NCBI GenBank assembly: GCA_046723735.1
Contig: JBKOVB010000099.1
Location: 1 to 30,389, forward strand
Source: RYN-111 sp046723735
GTDB lineage: Bacteria > Actinomycetota > Actinomycetes > Mycobacteriales > SCTD01
DNA: 30,389 nt
Direction of reading: 5' to 3'
In this document: piece after piece, positions 14,761 through 22,585 of the stretch
How positions within the stretch are numbered: the stretch's first letter is position 1
How the letters are laid out: each line of letters begins with the position of its first letter
Program-made: the position numbers and the translations under genes
Notes under the pieces: generated by a model
The model's input: the letters and a program-made list of their open reading frames with translations, nothing else
What the model was told of the DNA's origin: nothing
The model's database searches: none

Positions 14761-17700
14761 CGGTGGCGGGTCGGGACGAGATCGGCCAGTGGGGCGGGGC
14801 GCCCGACGACGTACCCCTGGGCGCTGTCGACGCCCAGTGTGCGGAGCAGGTCCAGCGTCTCCTGGTCCTCCACGAACTCCGCCACGGTGCTCTTGCCGAG
14901 CGCGTGCGCGATGGTCACCAGCGCGGTCACCACGGCCTGGTCCTGGGGGTCGTCGACGAGGCCCCGCACGAACTGCCCGTCGATCTTCACGACGTCGACC
15001 GGCAGCTGCTTCAAGTAGGCGAAGGAGCCGTAGCCCGAGCCGAAGTCGTCGAGCGCGAGCCGACAGCCGAGGTCCTTGAGCCGCCGCGCGAAGTGGCGGG
15101 CCCGGTCGAGGTCCTGGATGGCGGCGGTCTCCGTGACCTCGACGAGCAGCGCGCCCTCCGGGTGGGGCAGCGACGCGAGCCCCTCCTCGAGCAGGGCCAG
15201 GACGTCCGGGTCGCCGACGGAGGGCCCGGAGAGGTTCACCGAGAAGCACGGCTGCTGCCCGGCGTGCTGCGCGGCGCGCAGCATCGCGAAGGTCTCGTTC
15301 AGCACCCAGCGGTCGATGCGCCCCACGAGCCCGGCGCGCTCGGCGAGCCCGAGGAAGGCGCCCGGCATCACGATGCTGCCGTCGTCCTCGACGAGCCGGA
15401 TGAGCAGCTCGTGCCGCGTGATGCCGCCGCTCGCGAGGTCGAGGATCGGTTGCCCGTGGAGCACGAAGCGGTCACGGTCGAGGGCGTCCTGCAGCCGCTC
15501 CAACCACGAGTGCCGTTCACGCAGCTCGACCTGGTGGGGGTCGTTGCCGCTCGAGAGCGCCAGCCGGTCGCGCCCGGCGTCCTTGGCGTCGTACATGGCG
15601 ATGTCGGCGTTCATCAGGAGCTGCTCGGCGGACACCTTGGTCTCGGGCCCGAACACCGCCAGCCCGATGCTCGCCGTGGTGTGCACGGCGCGGCCGCCCT
15701 CGGCCAGCACCACGCCGCCCCGCAGGGCGTCGAGCAGCCGGTGCACGATGCCCTCGGCCTCCTCCGGGCCGGTTTCCGCCAGCAGCACCGCGAACTCGTC
15801 GCCGCCCAGCCGGCCCAGCACGTCTCGCGGGCGCAGCGCCCGGCGGAGCAGCTCGGCCACGCGCACGAGCAGCCGGTCGCCGACCGCGTGGCCACGGGAG
15901 TCGTTGACGTACTTGAAGCCGTCGAGGTCGATGACCACCACGGCGCCGCGCATGCCGCGGGTGTGCGAGGCGCCCACCATCCGGTCCAGCGCCGCCTCGA
16001 GGGCGCGCCGGTTCGGGAGGTTGGTCAGCGGGTCGTGGCTCGCGAGGTGCTGCAGGTGGGCATGCGAGGTGCGCAGCTGCTCCCGGGCGCCGTCGAGCGA
16101 CAGGGCGGCGCGCGCGATCTCCTCCTGCACGCCCTGGAACGCACGGGCCATCTCGCCGACCTCGTCGCGGCTGGTGACTGTGACGCGCTCGGAAGAGGCG
16201 TGCGCTCGCGCCCCCTCGAGGTCCCCACGCCCCAGCGCGTCCATGGCGCGCGTGAGCTCGGTGACCGTGCCTGTCGTCAGCCGCCGGGCTGCCTCGGCCA
16301 CCTGGGTGGTCGCGTGGGCGATCATGCCTGGGAGCACGAGGCCCACGCTGACCGTCAGCATCGCGACGGCGACGAAGATGTCCTCGAGGATCGTGACGAG
16401 CGCCGGGTGGCCGTTCTCGACGTTGGCGATGGCGCTGAGGTAGCCGGCGCCGTCGAGCGCCATCACGGCGAGCATCGCTCCGGTGAGCTTGAGGTGCAGG
16501 CTGCGTCCGAGCCGCGGCTCGCCGCGCGCCTTCCGGTCGCTCCTCCGGCGCCAGGCGAAGGCCGCCGAGCCGGAGTAGGCCAGGGCCAGGCCGAAGAGCA
16601 CGGTCGGCAGCCCGAACTGCTCGAAGCCCAGCACCGTCGACACCGCCCACACCCCGGCCGCGAGCCCGCCCAGCACGATGGTGCCGCGCGGTGCGCGGTA
16701 GGGCCGGACCTTGCCCGGCTCGTTCCGGCGCAGCAGCCAGACCGCGACCGAAGGCAGTCCGATGCTGATGAGGTAGGTGAAGTTGGCGGCGGCGATCATC
16801 CAGACCGGGTCGCCGGCGACCAGGAAGATGATCGCGAACGCAGCTGTGAGGACCGTGGCGAACCAGGGCACGTCCTGGCGGTTGCGCCGCTCGAAGGACC
16901 GGGGGAGCAGCCCGTCCTCGGCGAGCTGGGCGAGGGTCCGCGACGCGCCGGCGAGGGGCTGCACCGTCCCGTGGAACATGTTGAGGACCATGAACCAGAC
17001 CGCAGCCGCCTTGGCCGCGGACCCGAGCAGCGGGGCGAACGTCGGACCGAGGTCACGTGCCAGGTCGGCGCCGAAGCGGGCATCGAGGCCGTGCTCGCCG
17101 AACACGCCCAGCCACACCACAGGCAGCACCACGAAGTAGACCGTCGCCATCGCGCCGCTCGCCAGGACGGCGCGCGGCACGTTGCGGGCAGGGTCGCGGG
17201 TCTCGCCGACGTGGCACGTCGCGGCCTCGAATGCCGGAGCGGCGAAGCCGATGAGGTAGAGGCCGGCCATCGCGCTGGTGACGCCGCCGAAGACGCCGTG
17301 GAACGGGGTGGTGAGCTGCCACGAGGTGGCCTGGTGCCAGTCCACCGTGCCGGCGACCACGGGGATCAGGGCGGACGCGAAGGCGAGCATCGCCGAGCCG
17401 CAGGCGATGAGCTTGACGACGCGAGCGGTGCGGGCGACCCCGGTGAGGTTGAGGGTCATGAAGGCCAGCACGATCAGGATCGCCAACAGGGTGACGGGCA
17501 CCTGGGGCAGGTACCAGGAGTGCAGCGCGGAGGCCGACAGCAGCGCCGTGAGGCCGCAGGTCGGCACCCAGCCCCACCAGTAGCAGACGCCTGTGAGGTT
17601 GGCGAGGATCGGGCTGTACGGCCGGAAGGCCTCGGAGCAGGTCGCGGCGATGCCGCCCACCCGCTCGGGGTACATGCAGACCAGCTCGGTCCAGCCCGGT

Positions 17701-17930
17701 GCCGCAGCCCAGCTCAGCAGCAGCCCCACGACCAGCAGCGGCACGGCCGCGCTGCCCTGGGTCATGACCAGGGCCGTGAGCAGGAACAGGCTCTGGTTGC
17801 TGCCGCCCATCGCGAGCGCGGTGGTGCCGAACCAGCCCAGCGAACGCGGATGGCTCCTGCCCAGGTCGGCCCTGCGTGCGGGCGCCTGGCGCGGCTCGGG
17901 GATGCGCACCCGAGCCGTCGCGACGGTCAC
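14757..17930 (-). CDS. APC amino acid permease fused to HAMP-GGDEF-EAL
   Basis: 1057 residues in one uninterrupted frame. Residues 25-455 are a full APC-type permease of about twelve helices. TM1 carries GTTALAMGGSNQSLF, and TM6 and its loop carry GFAAPAFEAATCHVGETRDPARNVPRA in pieces. Two extra helices (about 475-535) lead into a HAMP-like linker (540-600, with TSRDEVGEMARAFQ). The GGDEF domain has GGDEF at 709-713 and an intact inhibitory I-site RPRD at 700-703. The EAL domain has ELL at 841-843 in place of EAL, plus NLSG, EVTET, DDFGSGYGSF, KIDGQF, AEFVE and QGYVVGRP, so the metal-binding residues are kept. The likely role is amino acid binding or transport controlling c-di-GMP, a transceptor. 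The GTG at 17930 has GGAGG five bases ahead. It lies 90 bases after the protease gene. Confidence 0.92.
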   Translation of the reverse strand: MTVATARVRIPEPRQAPARRADLGRSHPRSLGWFGTTALAMGGSNQSLFLLTALVMTQGSAAVPLLVVGLLLSWAAAPGWTELVCMYPERVGGIAATCSEAFRPYSPILANLTGVCYWWGWVPTCGLTALLSASALHSWYLPQVPVTLLAILIVLAFMTLNLTGVARTARVVKLIACGSAMLAFASALIPVVAGTVDWHQATSWQLTTPFHGVFGGVTSAMAGLYLIGFAAPAFEAATCHVGETRDPARNVPRAVLASGAMATVYFVVLPVVWLGVFGEHGLDARFGADLARDLGPTFAPLLGSAAKAAAVWFMVLNMFHGTVQPLAGASRTLAQLAEDGLLPRSFERRNRQDVPWFATVLTAAFAIIFLVAGDPVWMIAAANFTYLISIGLPSVAVWLLRRNEPGKVRPYRAPRGTIVLGGLAAGVWAVSTVLGFEQFGLPTVLFGLALAYSGSAAFAWRRRSDRKARGEPRLGRSLHLKLTGAMLAVMALDGAGYLSAIANVENGHPALVTILEDIFVAVAMLTVSVGLVLPGMIAHATTQVAEAARRLTTGTVTELTRAMDALGRGDLEGARAHASSERVTVTSRDEVGEMARAFQGVQEEIARAALSLDGAREQLRTSHAHLQHLASHDPLTNLPNRRALEAALDRMVGASHTRGMRGAVVVIDLDGFKYVNDSRGHAVGDRLLVRVAELLRRALRPRDVLGRLGGDEFAVLLAETGPEEAEGIVHRLLDALRGGVVLAEGGRAVHTTASIGLAVFGPETKVSAEQLLMNADIAMYDAKDAGRDRLALSSGNDPHQVELRERHSWLERLQDALDRDRFVLHGQPILDLASGGITRHELLIRLVEDDGSIVMPGAFLGLAERAGLVGRIDRWVLNETFAMLRAAQHAGQQPCFSVNLSGPSVGDPDVLALLEEGLASLPHPEGALLVEVTETAAIQDLDRARHFARRLKDLGCRLALDDFGSGYGSFAYLKQLPVDVVKIDGQFVRGLVDDPQDQAVVTALVTIAHALGKSTVAEFVEDQETLDLLRTLGVDSAQGYVVGRPAPLADLVPTRHR

Positions 17931-18020
17931 CCCTGCCTCCGAGCCGGACCGCACTCGGGCCCTGTCGAAACCCTTCGGCGGAGAGCAGGGGAGCCTGCAT
18001 GGCCCGAAAGGACCACTTGA

Positions 18021-20654
18021 TCAGCTCACGGAGAGGCCCACCCCCGAGGACGACCCGTCGACGTAGCCCTGCACGCCGGTCACCACCGCGGCCACCCTGC
18101 CGCTGGCTCGTGGGTAGACACGCACCTGGAAGGCCCCCGTGGTGCCCGGGTAGCCGTAGCCGAGCAGCTGCGCGGCGCCGCCGTTCGCGGGCGTGAGCAG
18201 CAGCGCCACCCGCAGTCCGCCGGCCGGCTCGGTGGTGCCGGCATAGGTTCGCGTCGCGGTGCCCGAGAGCGTGACGTAGCCGCCGAGCGCCACCGTCGTC
18301 GGCGAGGCGGCCAGCGTCAGCGTGGGCGTCCACGGCGACACCGTCAGGGACCCTGCGACCGCGGAGGCGGCCGGCTGGCCGGCGGCGCCTGCGTACACCG
18401 CAGACAGCGTGCCGGACAGCCGTCCGGTGACCGCGACTCTGAACGTGCCGTCGGTCCGGACGCTGGTGTAGGCGAGGGTCTGCACCGTGCCGGCGGTCGG
18501 CATCACCCGGATCGCGACCATGGCGCCGGGCAGCGGCGAGCTGGTGTCGGTGATCCGGCGCAGCGTGCCGCTGACCGTGACGCTCTGCCCGAACCCGACC
18601 TGTGTCGTCGACGCTGCCGCGGTCATGGTCGTCGACGGCGTCCTGACGGCCATGTCTCCCAGGTCGGCCGTGGCGGCGCTGAAGCCGGGGGAGGCGGGCA
18701 GCGTCACCAGCAGCCGTCCGGCCGGGGCGGCCCGGAACCGCGCGGTGAAGGCACCGGTCGCGTCGGTCACGGCGGACCCGAGCAGCGTGGTGCGGCCGGT
18801 GACGGTGGCACCCGTGGTCGACACGGTGTCGGGCGCCTTGACGGCCACCTGCACCCACGCGCCCGGCACCGCGGTGTCGTCCTTGCTCGACACCGTGCGC
18901 CGCAGCGAGCCCCTGACCGACACGGTGTCGCCGTACCAGGGGTTGAGGGTGCTCGGGGTGGCGGACAGGGCCGCGGTGCAGCGGGCCGGGGTGACCGCCA
19001 CGCCGGCCGCCGTGCCCGCGCTGAACATGCCCACCGCGGCCGTGGTGGCGGCGTACGTCGTGGGGGTGCTCGTCACCAGCGACGCGGTCGCGGTGCCGTC
19101 GGCCCCGGTGAGCTTGAAGGCCGCCGTGCTAGGCGCGGTCGCGCCGGGCGCCTGCCGCGTGTACGCGGCCGACAACCCCTTCACCGGTACGCCGGAGGCC
19201 TGGTCCAGCACGGTCACGACCCCGCTCGACGGCACGCCTGTGCAGACACCGCCGGTGCCGGTCTGCCCGTCGACGGCGAGCCCGACGGTGACCGCGCGTC
19301 TGGTGCCCGTCGCCTGGAACGTCAGCGGGCTCGTGACCGCCTTCGTGGCACCGGTGGAGTCGACGAGGGTGGCCGTCAGGGTGGTGACCGTCGCCGAGCC
19401 CGCGCCACAGGTCACCGACGCCTGGGTGCCGTCAGCGGCCGGCGTCACCGTGCAGTCGGATCGGCCGGCCTTCCACGTCACGGACGTGAGCGTTCGGCCG
19501 GAGGGCAGCTCCGGGCTGACCGACGCCTGCGTCGGAAGGCCTGGTACCGCTGGGTTGTTGACCGCCATCGTGCCGCCGAGCGAGGTCGGCGCGCCGAGCG
19601 TGCCGCCCGCGGTGCCGTTGCCGCCGCCGATGAGGAACTGGCTGTTCGCCGAGTCCCACGCGGCGGCGAGGTAGCCGGTCGGGTAGGTCGAGAAGTAGTC
19701 GTCGCTGTTGCAGTCGAGCAGGTACTCCCGCTCCGCCGGGCAGACCTGCACCATGGCGTGCGTCCCGCCGTCGGCGTAGCACATGGTGTCGGCCTCGTCC
19801 CAGCAATGACCGGCCTTGGTGGTGTGGGGGGCCTGGTACTGCACGGCTCCGAGGGTGTGCGTGAGCTCGTGCGCCTCCACCGAGTGCTGGTTGGTGCCGT
19901 TGCCGAGACCCCAGCAGCCCGAGTCGATCCGCGCGTACTGCGGGTACTTCCCGTTGTTGTTGTTCGTCTGCCCGGCGGTCTCGTCCGGGTACATCGACGC
20001 GACGCCGCACAGCACCGTGGCATCCGTCCACATCAGGTACTTGCGGGCCGGGCTGGTGTAGCCCAGCGCCTGGACGGCCTGCACCGTCGCGTTGAAGCTC
20101 GACGTCGCGCCGGTCGGCACCGTGACGTTGAGGACCCGCGCCACGCAGGAACCGCTGGCGGGGTCGGTAACGAAGCGGACGTGCCGCGAGCCCCCGGTCA
20201 GCGCCGCGCTGCGGTTGAGCACGTCGTCGACACCGGCCGCCCACAGCTGCAGGCTCGGCACGAGGCTCGCGAACCGGTTCGTGCGTCCGGCCTCCACGAC
20301 GTACATCGCCTGCACGCGCGCGCCGCTGGTGCCGTCGCCGTCGCACGTGACGGCGCTGCTGGTCGCGGTGGAGGCGTAGGTCCCGGGCACGCCCAGCGCC
20401 TCCGCGGCGGCGTAGGCACGCGGCCCGGCGCCTCGCCGGGCGCGCAGGTCCGCGGTCGCGACCGGCGCGTGCACGTCGACGCCCGGGGGAGCGGCATCCA
20501 CGTGCACGCACGCCTCGGGCGAGCCGGGCAGGCGCAGCACGCCGTCGGGGCAGACGGGCCGCTTGTCGGTGCCCGGCAGCGCGACCAGCAAGGCCGCCCC
20601 CAACACACCCAGCAGTGCGTACGACGGAACCCGCCGTCGAGCAGGACGCTCCAT
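18021..20654 (-). CDS. Secreted zincin-like metalloprotease with C-terminal Ig-like repeats
   Basis: 877 residues. A signal peptide is seen at 1-30 (ERPARRR, then a YALLGVLGAALLVAL core). The catalytic region has HELTH at 262-266, followed by TLGAVQ and, after APH (His277) and GHC (His283), a DTMCY stretch (Met291) that resembles a Met-turn. Metzincins usually have HExxHxxGxxH; here the third ligand position is Gln272, so the real ligand is uncertain. Cysteines around GCWG, HCW, MCY and DCNSDDYF suggest disulfides. From about 380 on there are beta-sandwich repeats, three of them clear near 568, 680 and 785 (GDTVSVRGSLRRT, GQSVTVSGTLRRI, GGYVTLSGTATRT). The ATG at 20654 has AGGGG five bases ahead. 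Confidence 0.82.
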   Translation of the reverse strand: MERPARRRVPSYALLGVLGAALLVALPGTDKRPVCPDGVLRLPGSPEACVHVDAAPPGVDVHAPVATADLRARRGAGPRAYAAAEALGVPGTYASTATSSAVTCDGDGTSGARVQAMYVVEAGRTNRFASLVPSLQLWAAGVDDVLNRSAALTGGSRHVRFVTDPASGSCVARVLNVTVPTGATSSFNATVQAVQALGYTSPARKYLMWTDATVLCGVASMYPDETAGQTNNNNGKYPQYARIDSGCWGLGNGTNQHSVEAHELTHTLGAVQYQAPHTTKAGHCWDEADTMCYADGGTHAMVQVCPAEREYLLDCNSDDYFSTYPTGYLAAAWDSANSQFLIGGGNGTAGGTLGAPTSLGGTMAVNNPAVPGLPTQASVSPELPSGRTLTSVTWKAGRSDCTVTPAADGTQASVTCGAGSATVTTLTATLVDSTGATKAVTSPLTFQATGTRRAVTVGLAVDGQTGTGGVCTGVPSSGVVTVLDQASGVPVKGLSAAYTRQAPGATAPSTAAFKLTGADGTATASLVTSTPTTYAATTAAVGMFSAGTAAGVAVTPARCTAALSATPSTLNPWYGDTVSVRGSLRRTVSSKDDTAVPGAWVQVAVKAPDTVSTTGATVTGRTTLLGSAVTDATGAFTARFRAAPAGRLLVTLPASPGFSAATADLGDMAVRTPSTTMTAAASTTQVGFGQSVTVSGTLRRITDTSSPLPGAMVAIRVMPTAGTVQTLAYTSVRTDGTFRVAVTGRLSGTLSAVYAGAAGQPAASAVAGSLTVSPWTPTLTLAASPTTVALGGYVTLSGTATRTYAGTTEPAGGLRVALLLTPANGGAAQLLGYGYPGTTGAFQVRVYPRASGRVAAVVTGVQGYVDGSSSGVGLSVS

Positions 20655-20785
20655 GTCCACCCCTGACCCCGGCGCCCTCCTGGCGCGTGAGGTTCTGATC
20701 GGCCGCAGGCTCAGGGCTTCTCGTCACCCGAGCGGAGGGCACCAGACGGTGGTGAAACGGGTCCTATCGCAGCGAGAAGGGCTTG

Positions 20786-21046
20786 TCAGTGCCTGCGGCG
20801 CCGACGGCGTCGCAGCCTCAGCGCCACGACGGCCGCACCGGTCCCGACCAGGAGCTGCTTCTTGTAGCGCCCCGCCTTGGCCGCCACGGGCTGGGCTTTC
20901 GTGAAGCCGGTCAGCATGGCCTCCTGCGCCTTCGGCGGAGCCTTGAGATAGATCTTGAGCCCCACCTCGCTGGCCTTGGCCTTCAGGCCACCCGGCGGCG
21001 TGGCGGCGGCCGGAGCAGGGTCGACGGGTTCGGTGCCGAGGGTCAT
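20786..21046 (-). CDS. Small basic protein with C-terminal hydrophobic segment and Arg-rich tail
   Basis: 86 residues, not recognised. It has an Ala/Pro-rich start and a Lys-rich middle (KIYLKAPPKAQEAMLTGFTKAQ). A short hydrophobic stretch follows (LLVGTGAAVVAL), and the protein ends LRLRRRRRRRH. The ATG has AAGGGG seven bases ahead, and codon use looks like that of its neighbours, so I think it is real. The tail could be a cytoplasmic membrane anchor by the positive-inside rule, or a nucleic-acid-binding tail. It is read divergently from the OsmC gene and lies upstream of the metalloprotease on the same strand, 131 bases away. Confidence 0.55.
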   Translation of the reverse strand: MTLGTEPVDPAPAAATPPGGLKAKASEVGLKIYLKAPPKAQEAMLTGFTKAQPVAAKAGRYKKQLLVGTGAAVVALRLRRRRRRRH

Positions 21047-21166
21047 GAGCAGCCCCTTTGCGGGTGTCGGAAGGCCGACGATATCGCCGTACTTCCGGCA
21101 CTGGCAGCGGCGGCCCTCTCGGGCGAGAGTGTCAGCAGGGGACGGTCGAGCCCGGAGGAGGGCGGC

Positions 21167-21604
21167 ATGGCGACGCGCACCGCACGCACCGCGTGGAACG
21201 GGACGCTCCAGGACGGCAGCGGTCAGGTGGAGCTGACCAGCAGCAGGATCGGTACGTACGACGTGACCTGGGCCAAGCGGACGTCGGAGGCCGCCGAGGG
21301 GACCACCAGCCCCGAGGAGCTGATCGCGGCCGCACACTCCTCCTGCTACGCGATGCAGCTCTCGTCACTTCTCGCGAAGGCGGGTGGCACGCCCGAGGCG
21401 CTGGAGGTCACCGCCGACGTCGACCTCGAGCCCGACCCCGCAGGGGGTTGGCGGATCTTCGGGATCTCGTTGACCGTCCGCGGTGAGGTGGAGGGGATGG
21501 ACGAGGACCAGTTCCAGGAGGCAGCCCAGGCCGCCAAGGACACCTGTCCGGTGAGCAAGGCGCTGACCGGGACGACGATCACGCTGGACGCGGCGCTGGC
21601 CTGA
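21167..21604 (+). CDS. OsmC-family peroxide reductase
   Basis: 145 residues, full length for the OsmC subfamily. The two redox cysteines are present in SSCYAMQLSSLL and DTCPVSKAL, with the conserved SPEELIAAAH before the first. Family members reduce organic hydroperoxides in the cytoplasm, using dihydrolipoyl or similar thiols. The ATG at 21167 has GGAGGAG six bases ahead, which rules out the longer upstream frame. It converges with the DyP gene, and the two coding regions overlap by 26 bases at their 3' ends. Confidence 0.92.
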   Translation: MATRTARTAWNGTLQDGSGQVELTSSRIGTYDVTWAKRTSEAAEGTTSPEELIAAAHSSCYAMQLSSLLAKAGGTPEALEVTADVDLEPDPAGGWRIFGISLTVRGEVEGMDEDQFQEAAQAAKDTCPVSKALTGTTITLDAALA

Positions 21605-22496
21605 AGGCGTTCAGCGCCTGCTGCGAGGGGACGGAGTAGTAAGCGCCGGTCAACGGCTCGGTGTACCGGGTGAGCGCGTCCCGCACGCCGTCACCCACGC
21701 CTGCCATCCGTTCGACCATCAGCTGCAGCAGCGCCCGGGTGCTGCTGAAGCCCACGAAGTGGGTGCCGTGGTCGGTGACCGTGCCGTACGGCGTGTTGCG
21801 CCGGAAGATCGCGAGCTCCTCGCCGTCCTGCTCGACCACCGTCCGGGCGACGTGGGAGTCGGGAGGCATCACTGACGCGTCGAGCTCGACGCTGTCGGGC
21901 TTGCTCCGCCCGATCACGGCTTCCTGCTCCTCCTGGCTCAGCCCGCGCCACGCCGCTCCGAGGTGACGCCAGCTCTGCACGAGCACCACCGTGCCACCGC
22001 CGCCCGGCTCGCCGGGCGGGACCAGCGCCACGGCGGGTGCCTCGGCGAGCGGCGGGTTCTCCGTGCCGTCCACGAAGCCGGTCAGGTCCCGCACCCGCTG
22101 GTAGGGCCAGCCCACGACCTCGTGGGCCGCCGTCGCCACGCCGTCCAGCTCGTCGAGCAGCGCGGTGGCGACGTCGAAGACGACGTCCTGGGAGGCCCCT
22201 GACACCCACAGCCACGCGTCGTGCTGCGTCGCGGGCATGGTGAAGCCGTCGGGGCCCGTGAGCGGTGCGTCGAAGCTGGCGGCGTCGGCCAGCGGTCCGG
22301 CGACGGACGCCCACAGCTCCGGCCTGAAGCCCACGACGAGGTTCACCCCGCCCAGCGAGGCGCCGGGTTCCTCCAGTGCCGCCAGCGCCCGCACGAGCGC
22401 CTCGTCCGAGGTGCCAGGGGCGCGGTCGAGCTCGAGGTAGTACTGGGCGTTCGTGCCGAGCGCGAAGATGCCCGGCTGCGGCGTCGAGAGCTCCAT
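21579..22496 (-). CDS. Dye-decolorising (DyP-type) heme peroxidase
   Basis: 305 residues, the short bacterial DyP form (YfeX-like, class B/P). The distal GFVDGTENP motif holds catalytic Asp143. The proximal heme ligand is probably His215 in PPDSHVARTVV, and the distal Arg lies in IFRRNTPYG. HFVGFSS and AYYSVPS follow near the end as in relatives. There is no Tat or Sec signal, so it is cytoplasmic or carried by a partner; no encapsulin gene is seen here. DyP enzymes use hydrogen peroxide to oxidise dyes, lignin-like phenols or porphyrins. The ATG has a weak ribosome-binding site. Its 3' end is antisense to the OsmC 3' end. Confidence 0.92.
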   Translation of the reverse strand: MELSTPQPGIFALGTNAQYYLELDRAPGTSDEALVRALAALEEPGASLGGVNLVVGFRPELWASVAGPLADAASFDAPLTGPDGFTMPATQHDAWLWVSGASQDVVFDVATALLDELDGVATAAHEVVGWPYQRVRDLTGFVDGTENPPLAEAPAVALVPPGEPGGGGTVVLVQSWRHLGAAWRGLSQEEQEAVIGRSKPDSVELDASVMPPDSHVARTVVEQDGEELAIFRRNTPYGTVTDHGTHFVGFSSTRALLQLMVERMAGVGDGVRDALTRYTEPLTGAYYSVPSQQALNAFRPAPRPA

Positions 22497-22585
22497 GCAG
22501 CACAGGATGCCCGCGCCGGCGGGCAGGAGGAGACCCCGGCGACGTCGAACTCCCTCGGGACCCCCCGGAACCCCTGGAGCTTGCC

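Noticed and set aside
14262..18020. A 1252-codon open frame on the plus strand opposite the permease-GGDEF-EAL fusion
   Set aside because: It is an antisense shadow: no motifs, skewed composition, and it runs into the DUF2252 coding region in another frame.
17931..18020. Possible GEMM-type c-di-GMP riboswitch ahead of the fusion gene
   Set aside because: The 90 bases lack the conserved GEMM core words and are too short once the ribosome-binding site is excluded.
20661..20785. FliA-like promoter (GCCGATCA) ahead of the metalloprotease
   Set aside because: No matching -35 at the right distance was seen, and there are no motility genes in the window.
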